A stretch of DNA of 64,000 nt from Diploptera punctata (lineage: Eukaryota; Arthropoda; Insecta; Blattodea; Blaberidae): positions 3,206,001 through 3,270,000 of the forward strand of contig JASPKZ010007797.1 of NCBI GenBank assembly GCA_030220185.1, read 5' to 3'. This document shows positions 21,837 to 32,283 of this stretch, piece after piece. Below the pieces are notes generated by a model. That model saw only the letters and a list, made by a program, of their open reading frames with translations, ran no database searches and was not told the DNA's origin. Each line of letters starts with the position of its first letter. Within the stretch, counting starts at the first letter, position 1. A program made the translations under genes and the position numbers.

Positions 21837-21837
<1 letters not shown>
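21660..21837 (-). mobile_element. SINE-C tail fragment
   Basis: In complement it contains tttatgagcctgaaagtctt, tcaggacccacggct and agtccctgccgg, matching 13560-13640. The head is missing. A (TA)n run at 21838-21872 adjoins. Confidence 0.7.
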
Positions 21838-21872
<35 letters not shown>

Positions 21873-21876
<4 letters not shown>

Positions 21877-22244
21877 CACATAGTGTTCTGCCAAGAGCAG
21901 GCCTTTCACTACAAACTCAGCATTCTTAATCCTTTCCTTAACTCAGCCTTCCATTTTGTATCCGCATACAAACCACTTATTTAAATACTTATTGTCTATC
22001 ATCTGATGTCTTTTTCTGCCTCTAAGCTTCTTTCCGCTGACCATCCCTTCTAGGGCATCGGTCAGCAGATATTTTCTTCTTAGCCTGTTGCCAATCCAAT
22101 TTCTCTTCCTCTCCTTTATGAGTTCCAGCATTGTTCTTCCTTCACCCACTCTGTCTAGCACATCTTTATTTTTTATTTAGTCTTGCCATTTTCTACGCTC
22201 CATCCTTCTTCATATCCACATCTCAAATGCTTCCAGTCACTTTA
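21873..22244 (-). mobile_element. LINE-G RT C-terminal remnant
   Basis: Minus-strand frame 22161-21943: GRTMLELIKERKRNWIGNRL, then LLTDALEGMVSGKKLRGRKR and HQMID. This is the pattern of an RT C-terminus (RRxRGRxR and a mobile GHxLR-type motif, here GNRLRR). Short and without catalytic residues. Confidence 0.65.

Positions 22245-22296
<52 letters not shown>
22245..22296. repeat. (TA)n microsatellite
   Basis: About 50 bases of TA next to the first tRNA-like element. Confidence 0.95.
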
Positions 22297-22297
<1 letters not shown>

Positions 22298-22301
22298 TAT
22301 G

Positions 22302-22415
22302 ATAAGAAAAATAAATGCCTGGACGGGATTCGAACCCGGATCTCTGAGTCTGTACCTCAGCGTGATATCCATTACACTACCAGGCGAATCCAATTCAAAC
22401 ACTTATTTTTCTTAT
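22302..22415 (-). mobile_element. tRNA-like element bounded by inverted repeats, copy 1
   Basis: Ends ataagaaaaataaatg and cacttatttttcttat form a 15/16 inverted repeat. Inside, on the minus strand, is a tRNA-like sequence: acceptor-type pairing gcctgg with ccaggc, a D-arm-like gtgtaatggatatcac, an anticodon-type stem ctgag/ctcag around gtacaga, and T arm cgggttcgaatcccg. A T5 run follows. Whether it is a decayed tRNA, a SINE or a new kind of inverted-repeat element is open. Confidence 0.65.
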
Positions 22416-22599
22416 ATATGTATTATACTCTCCATTATTACTAGATGTCGCGAGAACACTGTCTTCACTGCCATCTAGTAGCTGACTATATCAAGTAAGC
22501 AAATTAAAGAGAATATTTATTTTACTTTATAGCAGTGACGCTTTATCGATGTTATAATTAAATCTTTAACATTGAGCAATGCAAGCTTAATATGGTATG

Positions 22600-22713
22600 A
22601 TAAGAAAAATAAATGCCTGGACGGGATTCGAACCCGGATCTCTGAGTCTGTACCTCAGCGTGATATCCATTACACTACCAGGCGAATCCAATTCAAACAC
22701 TTATTTTTCTTAT
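22600..22713 (-). mobile_element. tRNA-like element, copy 2 (tandem duplicate)
   Basis: Identical to copy 1 as far as I can read, inside a duplicated unit that repeats at a spacing of about 296-298 bases (first unit starts near 22294, second near 22591). Identity extends to about 22768, past the element ends, so this is a recent segmental duplication rather than two insertions. Confidence 0.7.
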
Positions 22714-22844
22714 ATATGTATTATACTCTCCATTATTACTAGATGTCGCGAGAACACTGTCTTCACTATATATATATTGTTTAATGCCACCAGGTTGTCT
22801 TGTGACATTTCTGGTTTTCTCCCCTAGGCATTAGCGAAATTGTA

Positions 22845-23089
22845 ATCAATTTCTTAGGTTGGGGCACCTGGAAGGCGGAGTTACGTTGCCCCGATGATAT
22901 GATGGGTGATAAATGATAATGATGCGCCAGGAGAGTTCTTAACATAAACTTAATCTAAATTCAATACCATGGGCAACCACTTGAATAATACCCTTCAAGG
23001 AAAAATCCCTGTGGTTTGACCGGGAACCGAACCCGGGACCTCATGAAATGTAGTCAGAAACGCTGACCACTAGCCTATGAGGCTAGCAT
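22845..23089 (-). mobile_element. SINE-K copy
   Basis: The minus-strand head has ggctagtggtcagc (A-box type) and ggttcggttcc (B box). The far end is gttggggcacctggaaggcg, gttacgttgccccgatga and atgcgccaggagagttctt on the plus strand. The tail alone recurs at 39708-39790, and joined to a SINE-1 head at 53385-53520. Confidence 0.75.
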
Positions 23090-23146
23090 GAAAACTTTGC
23101 AATGAAGGGCCTGCCTTATGGTGGAACACTATAGAATAGAATAGTA
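23090..23146 (+). mobile_element. SINE-1 3' end, alternative tail type
   Basis: catgaaaactttgcaatgaa to gaacactatagaatagaatag is the same variant 3' end as at 52062-52132, ending in AATAG units instead of ATGG units. Confidence 0.65.
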
Positions 23147-23292
23147 ACGTCGCATACATAACTGAATTTAATTTTGTTTTCAATATATGCATTCTTCATT
23201 TGGTAGCCCAGGTGAATGAAACAATATGTTCAATTATCTTTCCTTCGAAGATAAATTTTGCTTCAATTGTGCCTGCTTCCCTAAATGCTAAA

Positions 23293-23964
23293 GCATCATC
23301 ATCATCATCATCCGGTATCATGGCAGCTGCCGCCGTCTTTCGGAAACCAAACGCCATTCCTCTCTATCCATCCATTGATCTTCCTCCATTCCTCTGATAT
23401 TCATAGCTGCTTGTACCCCTTCTATCCAAGTTTTCTTCGGTCTTCCTCTCTTCCTCCTTTCCATTGGGATCCATTCCATAACAATTTTTGGCAATCTTCG
23501 CTCTGGCATTCGTTTCACATGACCATACCACTGCAATCTTTTCTTTTCTATGATGTCCGGCTCCTCTTGTACACCCATAATTTCCCTTATTTCTTTATTT
23601 CGTATTCTATCCATTCTAGATTTTCCAGCTGATCTTCTTAAAACATCCGTTTCTGTACTTAAAATTCTTTTCATTTCCCTGGTAGGAATTTGCCAGACTT
23701 CAGCACCATATGTTAAAATGCTCTGAATTATGGTTTGATATATTTGTAATGTTCTATTTTTTGTAATATTTTTGCTCCACCAAACAGAGTTTAAAGCATT
23801 TATTGCTTGTTTTGTTTGTGCGATTCTATTTTTAATTTCCACTGTGTTATCGCCTGAATGGTCTAATTTTGTTCCTAAATAAGTGCATTCAATACTAGGG
23901 TTTAGTTCTTCCCCATTGTTGAAATTTATATTTTCCATTTCTTCTCCTATACACAGATATTTAG
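23293..23964 (-). mobile_element. LINE-D copy, 5'-truncated
   Basis: Possible target duplication tgctaaa at 23286-23292 and 23965-23971. The 3' end on the element strand is gataccggatgatgatg, a (GAT)n tail. Related copy at 40155-40375. Confidence 0.8.
23318..23960 (-). pseudogene. LINE-D reverse transcriptase C-terminal region
   Basis: Over 200 open codons after the RT core. Blocks: CTYLGTKLDHSGDN, NRIAQTKQAINALNSVWW, IIQSILTYGAEVW, ETDVLRRSAGKSRMDRIRN, KRLQWYGHVKRMPERRLPK, MERRKRGRPKKTWIEGVQAA, then MDREEWRLVS. The annotated first ~20 residues lie in flanking DNA. The polymerase active site is missing, so only the thumb and C-terminal segment of the element protein remains. The unbroken frame suggests a fairly young insertion. 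Confidence 0.8.
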
Positions 23965-24075
23965 TGCTAAATAAAATTAAAATTAAAGACCGCGTCGATG
24001 TACATGCAAAAAGTAACAACTACAATAGTTAGCACCTGTATGTCTTTGAATATCGAGTGTAATGTAAGTAAATTG

Positions 24076-24411
24076 TAGAAAAAAACTCCATGGCCCGACA
24101 GGTCTAGAAGATTATCGGCCTACCAGCCGACCGCTGACCTCGCATCAACATGCGTTAATCATATAGGCGGACCACCATCCAGCCATGTGCTCAGCATGTC
24201 GAGCACCCAAGCCGTTATAGCTGGTCTTTCCAACCTACAGCTGGTATTCATTGCAGCTATCGAAATTCCTCATGATGCTGCGTTGGCACCCATACTTACC
24301 GAAACTCCACGAGAAAATTTGTTCCCCACTGGGGTCTCGAACCAGCGCAAGTCGCGCAGCTCTGCACCAAGGCACTATGCCTTAAACCTATCGACTACGA
24401 CGAGAGTCGAA
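24076..24411 (-). mobile_element. SINE-D copy
   Basis: cctaccagccgaccgctgac, gcatgtcgagcacccaagcc and ggggtctcgaaccagcgcaa match SINE-D. The tRNA-like head is at 24360-24411 in complement and is somewhat degraded. Confidence 0.85.
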
Positions 24412-24746
24412 TATGTGATAATAATAAATGTCAATATTTTTAACATTAAGTAGCCTATGTCGGGTGGTGAATTATAAAATACATTAGTAATTGTGAAATA
24501 AGCATTGCAACGACAAGATTATAATATAAAACATAACCATTTCTTAAATTATTCGTACTTACTTATCCTAAAGCTGATAAATCATCATGTGCTAGTAGGC
24601 CTATGTGAATTTTAGATGATCTGCAGTCAAAGATTTCTAGGAATTTTAAGACAAAAGATAACTAGGTTTGAAAAAAGAAACTTCATCAAGCAGGAACAAA
24701 TTCCTCAGCAATTCGAATTTATGATCCTATTTTATCCCGTTTTAAA

Positions 24747-25020
24747 GATAAACTGATCCCACTACAGGCCTCAGGAGAGCCTTGGGGTAGTAGGAGGTTA
24801 GGGATCCCACTTTTTCTAGACAATCGGCACTTTATGTCAGCCGCGTTTTCAGCCCTGCGTGACGGCAGCAAGCGTCCGGTACTCATTTCCGTCAGAGGCT
24901 GAGTAGACCCCCAGAGCCAAAGTGCCACCAGAAGGTTTGGGTCAGTTTAAAAATCCTGACCCCACCGGGACTCGAACCCTCAACCTTCCGGCTTGTAGCA
25001 TATTGCCTTAACCACATGCT
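24747..25020 (-). mobile_element. SINE-E copy
   Basis: aaactgatcccactacaggc to gactcgaaccctcaaccttc. The body differs from 16762 by a short extra segment (cgcgttttcagc). Confidence 0.85.
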
Positions 25021-25056
25021 ACGGTGTGGTAGTTTGCCGTTGCTTTCCACACCGCA
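25021..25056 (-). mobile_element. SINE-1 internal scrap
   Basis: ggtgtggtagtttgccgttg and tttccacaccg is the central hairpin of SINE-1, left as a 36-base fragment between SINE-E and a (TA)n run. Confidence 0.6.
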
Positions 25057-25058
25057 GA

Positions 25059-25062
25059 TAGG

Positions 25063-25101
<39 letters not shown>

Positions 25102-25110
25102 TATATATAT
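25059..25110. repeat. TAGGCCTA plus (TA)n microsatellite
   Basis: Octamer at 25059-25066, then TA repeats with one TAATA break. Confidence 0.9.
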
Positions 25111-25116
25111 ATACAT

Positions 25117-25453
25117 GTCCACCGCTGTGGTCTCGAGGTAGTGTGCTGCCTTGTCACGCAGCGGGCCCGGGTTCGATCCCCGGTCGGGGCAGTTTTTCTG
25201 GGTGGGGTTTTTATCGGGGTTTTTCCTCACCTGTAAGACAAATGTCAGGAAAACTTAAGGCCCAAACGGTCCCCGAAATCATATGGCCATCATCTTCATC
25301 ACCATCCTTATCATTATCATAATCCTTCACCGGTGTGGAAAGCAACGGGAAGCTACCACACCTACACAATTCCCTAGTTAAGCTGCAAGCATAGCATGAA
25401 AATGCTATGATTGCAGTGAAGGACCTGCCTTCGGGCAGAATTACTATGGATGG
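25117..25453 (+). mobile_element. SINE-1, complete copy, 12-bp target duplication
   Basis: atatatatacat at 25105-25116 and 25454-25465. A near-perfect head (ggttcgatccc), tail hairpin ctgccttcgggcag and end attactatggatgg. 337 bp. Confidence 0.92.
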
Positions 25454-25849
25454 ATATATATACATACATACTGTTCTTTTTAACGTGATTTTCGATGTCT
25501 ACAGACAAGATCGGTGAATATATGAACGAGTTCAAAATATCGGAAACTCTTTTCAATAGCTTCATTCCTTCGGAATACTCTAAAAAAATATAAACGAGTA
25601 GCTGAATAAAAAGGGGAAAAATGGAGACTTCATAAAAATGCCTTTTGACAAATAAATGTCGTATATTTATGAAGTACAAAACATACGGAGTCGAATTGCG
25701 GGAGGTGAACAGTTACCGGTGTTGATGTGCATCAGAGCTGAAAAATCCCACGTTACGGTATTCAGGAATTCCATTCAGTCAGTTTCATTTATTTTTTGTA
25801 TGTATTTCTTTATGCAGAGACATCTTTCTGCTACCTCTGTGGCATTAAA
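25454..25849. other. No gene; a short word shared with the tRNA-Asn units
   Basis: tcaatagcttcattccttcg at 25553-25572 recurs in the tRNA-Asn tandem units near 62327 and 62736. Otherwise AT-rich and unannotated. Confidence 0.45.
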
Positions 25850-26215
25850 GAACCCGTAGGTTCGTTGTAATAAGCTCTCCATACTTTCTATTATTAAGCC
25901 GCTAAATATAACGCATACAAGCGAATGGAGAAAACTACATAACAGTGAGCTGCATAATCTTTATGGGAAACCAGATGTAATAAGAACAGTTAAGTATTAT
26001 AGAATTATAGACTGCGATAGGCAGGGCACGTGGCACGAATTGGGAATGAAAGCTCCTTGTAGGTAAATCAAAGGGAAAGTATGCCTAGAATGAGGTGGGA
26101 GAATAACATTAATCATGATTTGTAGGAAGTAGATTATACGGGGGATGGCTGGAAAATATTAGCTCAGGTTAGGGATGTATGGAAAGCTACGTCCTCTCAG
26201 CTATGAACATATGGA
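25850..26215 (+). mobile_element. LINE-A 3' fragment (with a short inverted piece in front)
   Basis: 25850-25890 is a minus-strand scrap (gaacccgtaggttcgttg). 25920-26215 is plus-strand LINE-A with several indels. The 3' end is lost in a small inverted-repeat element. Confidence 0.7.
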
Positions 26216-26287
26216 AGTAAATTGAGCTATTACATGCCATTGTCAATGGATACCAAGGCCTCTCTGGTAAATTCAACTTATTTCCCT
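26213..26287. repeat. Mini inverted-repeat element, copy 1
   Basis: ggaagtaaattga and tcaacttatttccct bracket about 45 bases. The same unit, inverted, is at 37166-37242 with perfect 15-base ends. Confidence 0.65.
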
Positions 26288-26344
26288 AAAAACAGAATGA
26301 TAATTAGGAGTGAACAAAATATGTTACAGCCCAAGTTACGTAGC

Positions 26345-26395
26345 CTGAAGTAAGGCATGGTACCTTAAACCGCTCGGCTACGACGTGCGACGATG
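26345..26395 (-). mobile_element. SINE-D head scrap
   Basis: ggtaccttaaaccgctcggc and tacgacg is the complement of the SINE-D A-box region. About 50 bases only. Confidence 0.5.
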
Positions 26396-26859
26396 AATCG
26401 ATTAATGGTAAAAATTAGGCGTCAAAATTGATATAAATGTTTAAGAAGTTGTGGTATTTGTGCAGGAAAACTGTCGGAGCAGGAAACAGGTGACGTGGAA
26501 GTAGCACCTGCTGCTAAATTCTGCGCATTATTATTTTTCAAGGAAAAAGCACAAATTGTTTCATGCTGATAACACAATCTAAGTAGACTGCGATATATTT
26601 TTACTTAAAATTACGCGTTTTACAAGTCAGTAAAGCCTTCTATTACACTAAAACACATTACTTTTTCACTAACATTAACCAAATTTCATTTAACTACTTC
26701 TTGTCTTGGAATCAGGCCGTTCACATCTTTCCACATCAAAAGATCTTATTTAAGCTTATTTCACTTTATTGTCGGACCAACGGATATGTGCCTCCGTAAG
26801 ATATACGAACTGAATGCCAATTCCTTTTCTGCCTCAGTAAATCATTTCCCTCCCTGCAT

Positions 26860-27205
26860 TAATATTAATATTAATATTAATAATAATAATAATAATAATA
26901 ATATAATAATGATGGTAATGATGACTGATGATGGTAATGATGATTGATGATAATGATTGATGATAATGATAATAATAATGATAATAATAATGGTAATGAT
27001 GATTGATGATGATGATTGATGATGATGGTGGTAATGATGATTGATGATAATGATAATTGATAATGATGATTATGGTAATGATTGATGGTAATAATAATTG
27101 ATAATGATAATACTGATGATAATGATAATAATAATGATGAAAATGGTAATAATGATAATGATAATAATGATAGTGATAATGATGATAATAATAATAATAA
27201 TAATT
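26860..27205. repeat. Cryptic (AAT/GAT)n array
   Basis: About 345 bases built from AAT, GAT and TGATGG triplet mixtures. Frames translating to runs of Ile, His, Tyr or Ser here are artefacts of composition. Confidence 0.95.
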
Positions 27206-27841
27206 GCGCACAATCGTCCAAAATTAATTAATTGGCGTATTGTGCTAATGACATTGTCACTATGGAACACAATTCCAGATATCTTTTACACTTTAGTTCG
27301 CATAGTTTAAATCTGCAACTGTCTTCGATTTGATGGTAAAGAGACATTCACACGCACTTTGTGATGGAAGCCGTGGACTGCATATTGGTTTATCTGGTGC
27401 CTTAGTTCCTTGTTTGGTCCAGATCATCATATCAAACGTACCGTAGAATTCTTCAGGGATGTTATCCCGCTTGTCTTCTCTCTTGCATCAGTTGCTCATA
27501 TACTTTAGTTAGTAATGGCAGGTAGTAGCGCATTCTGAGGTCTTCCAGGAAGAACTGTTCTCTTGCTAGTACATAGATCAGTCTATTTAATAGAGGGAGT
27601 GAATCTAGAAACTGCTAGAATTTTCTTTAGAAAGGAGGCCTTGACGCATTTTCAGATTTTTAAGTCGCTTATCTTCAGATGTTCCCGAACTATTTCTATC
27701 CCATATGCGATTATTGCACTATTTTTGCATTGAAGAGTTGCATAACTGTGTCTATTGATAGTAGGGCATTCCTATCTCTCTCTTTTCGTTCATCCCTCCC
27801 ATTACTCACAATTTTGTGTCTTCTTGGAGGACAGATTATTT
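27206..27841. other. No gene seen
   Basis: Unique-looking DNA, no recognised repeat. Confidence 0.45.
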
Positions 27842-28240
27842 TCACTTCCAGTCCAGTGTTGTCAACTCAACATGAACACTGTAGCAAGGAGTGGTGAAAG
27901 TAATATTATTAAGGAAATGATAAAAGTCAATCAGCGTCATTAGACCTACTTAAATATGAAGAATTAGTAATTAGCCTATTAACCTTACATGATTGAATAT
28001 TCAAGATCCACGACACTGTTTGGGGAAGTTTGGCAACATTCCTACTCGGAAAGTTATCCTGGCTGCTGGTGGGAGGGAAGTGCGTGGAATTGAGTGAGTA
28101 CAGGCGTTAACTTTTCTAAGAACGACTGCAGCGCTGAGGGACTCACTTCCAGTCCAGTGTTGTCAACTCAACATGAACACTATAGCACGGAGTGGTGAAA
28201 GTAATATTATTAAGCAAATGATGAAGAACGACTGCAGTGC
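27842..28240 (+). repeat. Direct repeat of about 79 bases, spaced about 301 bases
   Basis: tcacttccagtccagtgttg at 27842 and 28143, continuing alike to gtaatattattaagg/c and aaatgat. A second short word, aagaacgactgcag, is at about 28119 and 28226. So part of a ~300-base unit is tandemly duplicated. Confidence 0.75.
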
Positions 28241-28481
28241 TGAAGGGGCATAGATCCGTTGGTCCGACAATATGTAGAGACACTCCTGACATATAAATAA
28301 AAAAAACATTCAATGAATTTTCAAATGTTTGAAACTGAAATAATGAAGTCTAAAAGGCGCGTATGTTATTTCTAAAATTTAAAATAAAGTTGAAAGTTTT
28401 GAATTTTTTAAACGTGTTTTTTTTAAATAGTCCTCCGTCTTGTTATGGGACGACCAACATTTACTTTCCCGTTCGCAATGA

Positions 28482-28655
28482 TGACTCAGGTGGTAGCATG
28501 CCTCCTTCCTAATCAACGGGGCCGGCTAGATACCCGGTGGGGTTGAAAATTTTAATTGTAAAACTAACTAAAATTCACTCACTGGTACTATAGAACACGT
28601 AGGTTCATGACCGCGCGAACATAAACTCTCTATACATTACTATCCTGAGCTGTAC
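28482..28655. mobile_element. tRNA-like SINE head scrap and LINE-A end
   Basis: 28482-28560 (plus): caggtggtagcatgcctcct and ggctagatacc resemble A and B boxes. 28572-28655 (minus): cactggtactatagaacacg and tcatgaccgcgcgaaca are the LINE-A 3' end. Confidence 0.55.
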
Positions 28656-28914
28656 CTGATCGTTTCTGTTTACAATAAAAGCAAAATGTAGACTATTTTA
28701 ATTTGTGGACAATACTTTTGCCTGATACTGACTGATAATATATAAAATATTAATAAATAGATAATAAATAGTATTATGTTAATTTAGAAATAAAGTATCT
28801 AATAAAGTAATAATTGTTTTTTTATTATTTGATATTGCATATATTGACTTTTTCATGCATATTTTAAGCATTTTAATGCATATTTCGAGCTTGTTATGTT
28901 GCATATAATCCGGC

Positions 28915-29000
28915 CTCTAAAGATAAGGAATGTATGGCAAGCTTATGTCCGCGCGGGCATTAACCTCCGGGGTTCCATAAAGTAAGTGAGTTAATAGTCA
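28915..29000 (+). mobile_element. LINE-A extreme 3' end
   Basis: gcttatgtccgcgcgggcat, then taaagtaagtgagttaatag, the tail region. Confidence 0.75.
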
Positions 29001-29429
29001 CTTGTCAAGTACACTTATGTCACTTTTCGCAGACCCCATTTGTGTAGTTCATTAAACAAACTGTGACGTCCATTATTCAACTGAAACGTATGATATCAAA
29101 CCATTTTGTGGATTTATTTACGAGTGGGCGGGAGGCTATTATAGTATATTAAAGGAATAAGGCTAAAGTTAGCTCGCAAAATCGCTAATTACATTAGTAC
29201 AATAATAATTAGTAATCTTGGAAGTGCACTGCTGCCTAAATTATTTGCCAGCTCAACCATTGTACAAGCCATGACGTCAGAATGCACTCACTTGAAGGTG
29301 AATGATCGATGTATATAGTACAGTGTTTCCCAACCTGCTGGTCCCGAACAACTAGTGGCTCAATAAAGCACACGATGGGACAATGGTTCCCCGACAAATT
29401 TACTCTCTAGTGTAGAATTGCAGTAAAAG
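29001..29429. other. No gene seen
   Basis: Unique-looking DNA. Confidence 0.45.
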
Positions 29430-29439
29430 TTTTCAAACT

Positions 29440-29980
29440 GTAGAACTATGGAAGAGATAGATTGGAATGATAGAGATCAATGGAAACTGAAGACGGCAAA
29501 CCTATAAGTGGGGGAAGAAGAAGAAGAAGAGCCATGTTTAGAAATATATTTTCATACATCTATAAAATAACAATAATTACAAACAGGAATCAGATGCATA
29601 AAGGAATTAAAGACAGACTCAATTCTGGAAATTCATGATGTTATGCAGTACAGGGACTCTTGTCATCCCAACTTCTATAAAAAAAAAGCATTAACTGAAA
29701 ATATATAAAACCGTTATTCTCCCAGTTATATTATATGGATGTGGAATATGGGTTCTTACTTTTTAATGGAGGAGAAAATATTACGAGTATTTCAGGACAA
29801 AGTTGTTACGAACATTTGTGGACCAAAGAGAGATGAACAGACAGGTGAACGGAAAAAAATCTACATAACAGTGAGCAGCATGATCTGAATGGAAAAGCAG
29901 ATATAATAAGAATATTTCACTCTTGTAGACTGCGATGGGCAGGACATGTGGCACGAATGGGGAAGAAAGAGGGCAATGAC
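29440..29980 (+). mobile_element. LINE tail scrap with (GAA)n, then LINE-A fragment
   Basis: 29440-29530: the frame reads DWNDRDQWKLKTANL followed by (GAA)n, typical of an RT tail of another family. 29580-29980: LINE-A from the NSGNACRY region to GHVARMG, with frameshifts. Confidence 0.65.
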
Positions 29981-30324
29981 CACTTTACGTAGATTATATA
30001 TTCTTGTATTGCATGCAAAGAGGAGTATAGGATGAGTTTATGTTGGTGTAGTGTAAAGTGTGTTGTGTGAGAGATGATGAAGAGAGGGGAGAAAATGAAA
30101 CCCGGTACTAGCACGTAGCGTACTCCTGTCGAAAAGCACCAAAGGGGCCCAATCTGAAGGTAGAATCGCTATCAACAGCACCACATGCATTTTCAACATA
30201 TGTACTGTGGAGAAGTTTGCAATTTAATGCAGGAATCTGGTGCACGATGTAGTAATTAAAATTATACATCACCACCTCTCCTGGCTCCGAAATTGAAAAT
30301 TTTACAATTTTCTTCTCCGCCGTA

Positions 30325-30755
30325 GTTTAACTTCTCACCTTGTAGCTACTTTTACGTGCCACACGCCACCCGGGCCTTACAGTGGCACGACCTGTCGGGG
30401 GAGGAATTTTTTATAATTTAAATCACACACATGCGTTTTTGACCATACAAGGTCATGTAGGTACTCCCCGAATGATTGATCACCTCAATCCAGGACATCC
30501 CCCGAGATAACACAAACATTTAAGACCAAACACACCCTTCACACTAAAAATGGCGAATATGGTAATTAATTGTCATGGCCAGATGAAATCGGTGACCGTT
30601 TGGGCCTTACAGTTTTCTGACGTTTGTCTTACAGGTGAGGAAAAACATAGAAAAAAACAATCACCCAGAAAACTTTTACGAACGGGGTTCAAACCCGGCC
30701 TTGCTGCGTATGAAACAGCATCGCGAAGCTACCCCGAGACTACAGGGTGGATAAT
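30325..30755 (-). mobile_element. SINE-2 copy, near full length
   Basis: Plus-strand order: tail gcccgggtggcg-type end in complement (30355-30385), ctgtcgggggagg, cactaaaaatggcgaatatg, cgtttgtcttacaggtgagg, B box ggggttcaaaccc, and ctaccccgagactac. About 430 bp, the best uninterrupted SINE-2 in the window. Confidence 0.85.
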
Positions 30756-30784
30756 TTTAAATTTTATTTGATTTACAATTTACA

Positions 30785-31300
30785 ATTTCGGCTATTCTAT
30801 GTCACCATGCCACCATTAAATATTGTATCGGCAAAGAAGTGACTGCTAGCATCACCTTGGCCAATATGATAACACTGATGACACATGTTCCCGCTAGAAC
30901 CAATTGCCAACATGTTTATTATTAAAAGGGGATTCTATCCCGGGATATCTAACTGAGCCGGTGTGTTGACCGTATGCCATTCATGACATCTATGAGCAAA
31001 TAAGGTAACTAAAAATTAACTTGGTCTGGTAACTCCTTACAAAGGAGAGGCTATGGCTCAACAATGGGCTAACCGGTTATATATAGACTAGCCAAGGAGT
31101 CAATCTACATTAGTGGGCAAGTTAGGGTGAGACAATGGGTGAGTTAGTGTACACCAGGTTAGTTTAGCGTTCACTAATTTGTAAGCGTCTTTTATAAGTT
31201 GGCTGCACTGTTTGACCAATGACTAATATATTTTTACATTGTAAATATAGTGATTTTTAGGTTACATTGAGCTCAACTTCTCACTTCATATTAAGTAATT
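30785..31300 (+). repeat. Repeat H, copy 1, with a SINE-C tail inside
   Basis: gtgactgctagcatcacctt, tgataacactgatgacacat and gccaacatgttta match 52906-54310 and, inverted, 32815-33660. Between about 30957 and 31097 lies a SINE-C tail-like piece (tcatgacatctatgagcaaa). The element class is unknown. Confidence 0.7.
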
Positions 31301-31301
31301 T

Positions 31302-31302
<1 letters not shown>

Positions 31303-31343
<41 letters not shown>
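31303..31343. repeat. (TA)n microsatellite
   Basis: About 40 bases of TA. Confidence 0.95.
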
Positions 31344-31347
<4 letters not shown>

Positions 31348-31419
31348 AATTAACATATATTTTCACATAATATATATGCCACCTTTAACGAAACGATTAT
31401 GCAATTTGTGCGAAAGAAA

Positions 31420-31640
31420 CAATTACAATGTTTCGACATGTCGAGAGGATGAATGAAGATAGACTGCCAGTTAAGAGTTTGGAATGGGTTCCAAATGGGA
31501 GGAAAAGAAGAGGGAGACCTAAGTATAAAGAGGGAATTATAAATTTGATGAACAACAAGGGACTGCAAGATGGTGACTGGAAGGATAGAGATGAATGGAG
31601 GAAGAGAATCAAAACCTAATATTGGGCACAGGAATATGTT
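31420..31640 (+). mobile_element. RT C-terminal remnant
   Basis: Frame 31428-31619: MFRHVERMNEDRLPVKSLEW, then PNGRKRRGRPKYKEG and KDRDEWRKRIKT, the same layout as LINE-D and LINE-E ends. 5' truncated, tail not clear. Confidence 0.7.
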
Positions 31641-31727
31641 GTATACATTTAAAGCCTGTACTTCTAAGAAACTTTTTTTTTTCCCCGTTGAGGTTATTGT
31701 TGAATATTAAAAAATGAATAACAAAAC

Positions 31728-31875
31728 TTGTACCTGTTATGGCAGTCGTCCTCAACAAATTGTATCTTTATAAAATGTTCAGCTAGGCTTTGAAAATGGA
31801 ACCAGTTCCGAATGGTCTAGCTGATTATTTTATACATATATAATTTGTTGAGGACAACTGCCAAAACTGGTACAA
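31728..31875. repeat. 148-bp imperfect palindrome (MITE-like)
   Basis: Arms of about 58 bases: ttgtacctgttatggcagtc with the rest on the left, and the complement of ttgtaccagttttggcagtt on the right. They share gtcctcaacaaatt and end at tcagctag near the centre. No coding capacity. Confidence 0.8.
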
Positions 31876-31939
31876 TTTTTTTAAATATTTAAAACCTGTT
31901 AAATAAATAATAGAATGGTGACATAGAATCTTCAAACAT

Positions 31940-32010
31940 TCAACCACGCCGAGTATCGAACCCGAGCCCGATACCTCCTGAGGCTGCACGGAGGATCTAG
32001 GAACAGTTGT
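31940..32010 (-). mobile_element. tRNA-like SINE head scrap
   Basis: In complement ggttcgatactcgg is a B-box-type sequence, with a possible arm upstream. Family not assigned. Confidence 0.35.
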
Positions 32011-32175
32011 TCGTCTGTTAGCGAACATATTTCTGAAACGCACTATACATAGGCGTGTTGTGTTTACTACTATTCTAAGCAATGCACTTGCAGCCTTGAG
32101 TTTGTGCAGAGGACGGGTGGGATAGGCCGGGAGTGAGCACATACAACCCTAGTACAACAAATATTCAAGTAAACA

Positions 32176-32283
32176 TAAATTGATGACTGGAGAGTTAAAT
32201 GGTTAGAAAAATGTTTGGACCTAAGACAAACTAACAGAGTGGAGAATATAAAAAAAACTATGCAACAGTGAGCTACTGTTGGG
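32176..32283 (+). mobile_element. LINE-A scrap
   Basis: gttagaaaaatgtttggacc and caacagtgagcta are LINE-A. It is preceded by attcaagtaaac and aaattgatgactgg, also found before the LINE-A copy at 33686. Confidence 0.6.

Noticed and set aside
22131..22827. Two frames sharing an identical ~57-residue peptide
   Set aside because: The identity comes from the tandem tRNA-like duplication, not from coding.
23200..23632. Plus-strand frames of 65 and 115 codons
   Set aside because: They are antisense shadows of the LINE-D RT on the minus strand.
26834..27221. Long overlapping frames rich in His, Tyr, Ile or Ser
   Set aside because: They translate the AAT/GAT array and reflect triplet composition only.
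30550..30771. Frame of 73 codons
   Set aside because: It is a read-through of a SINE-2.
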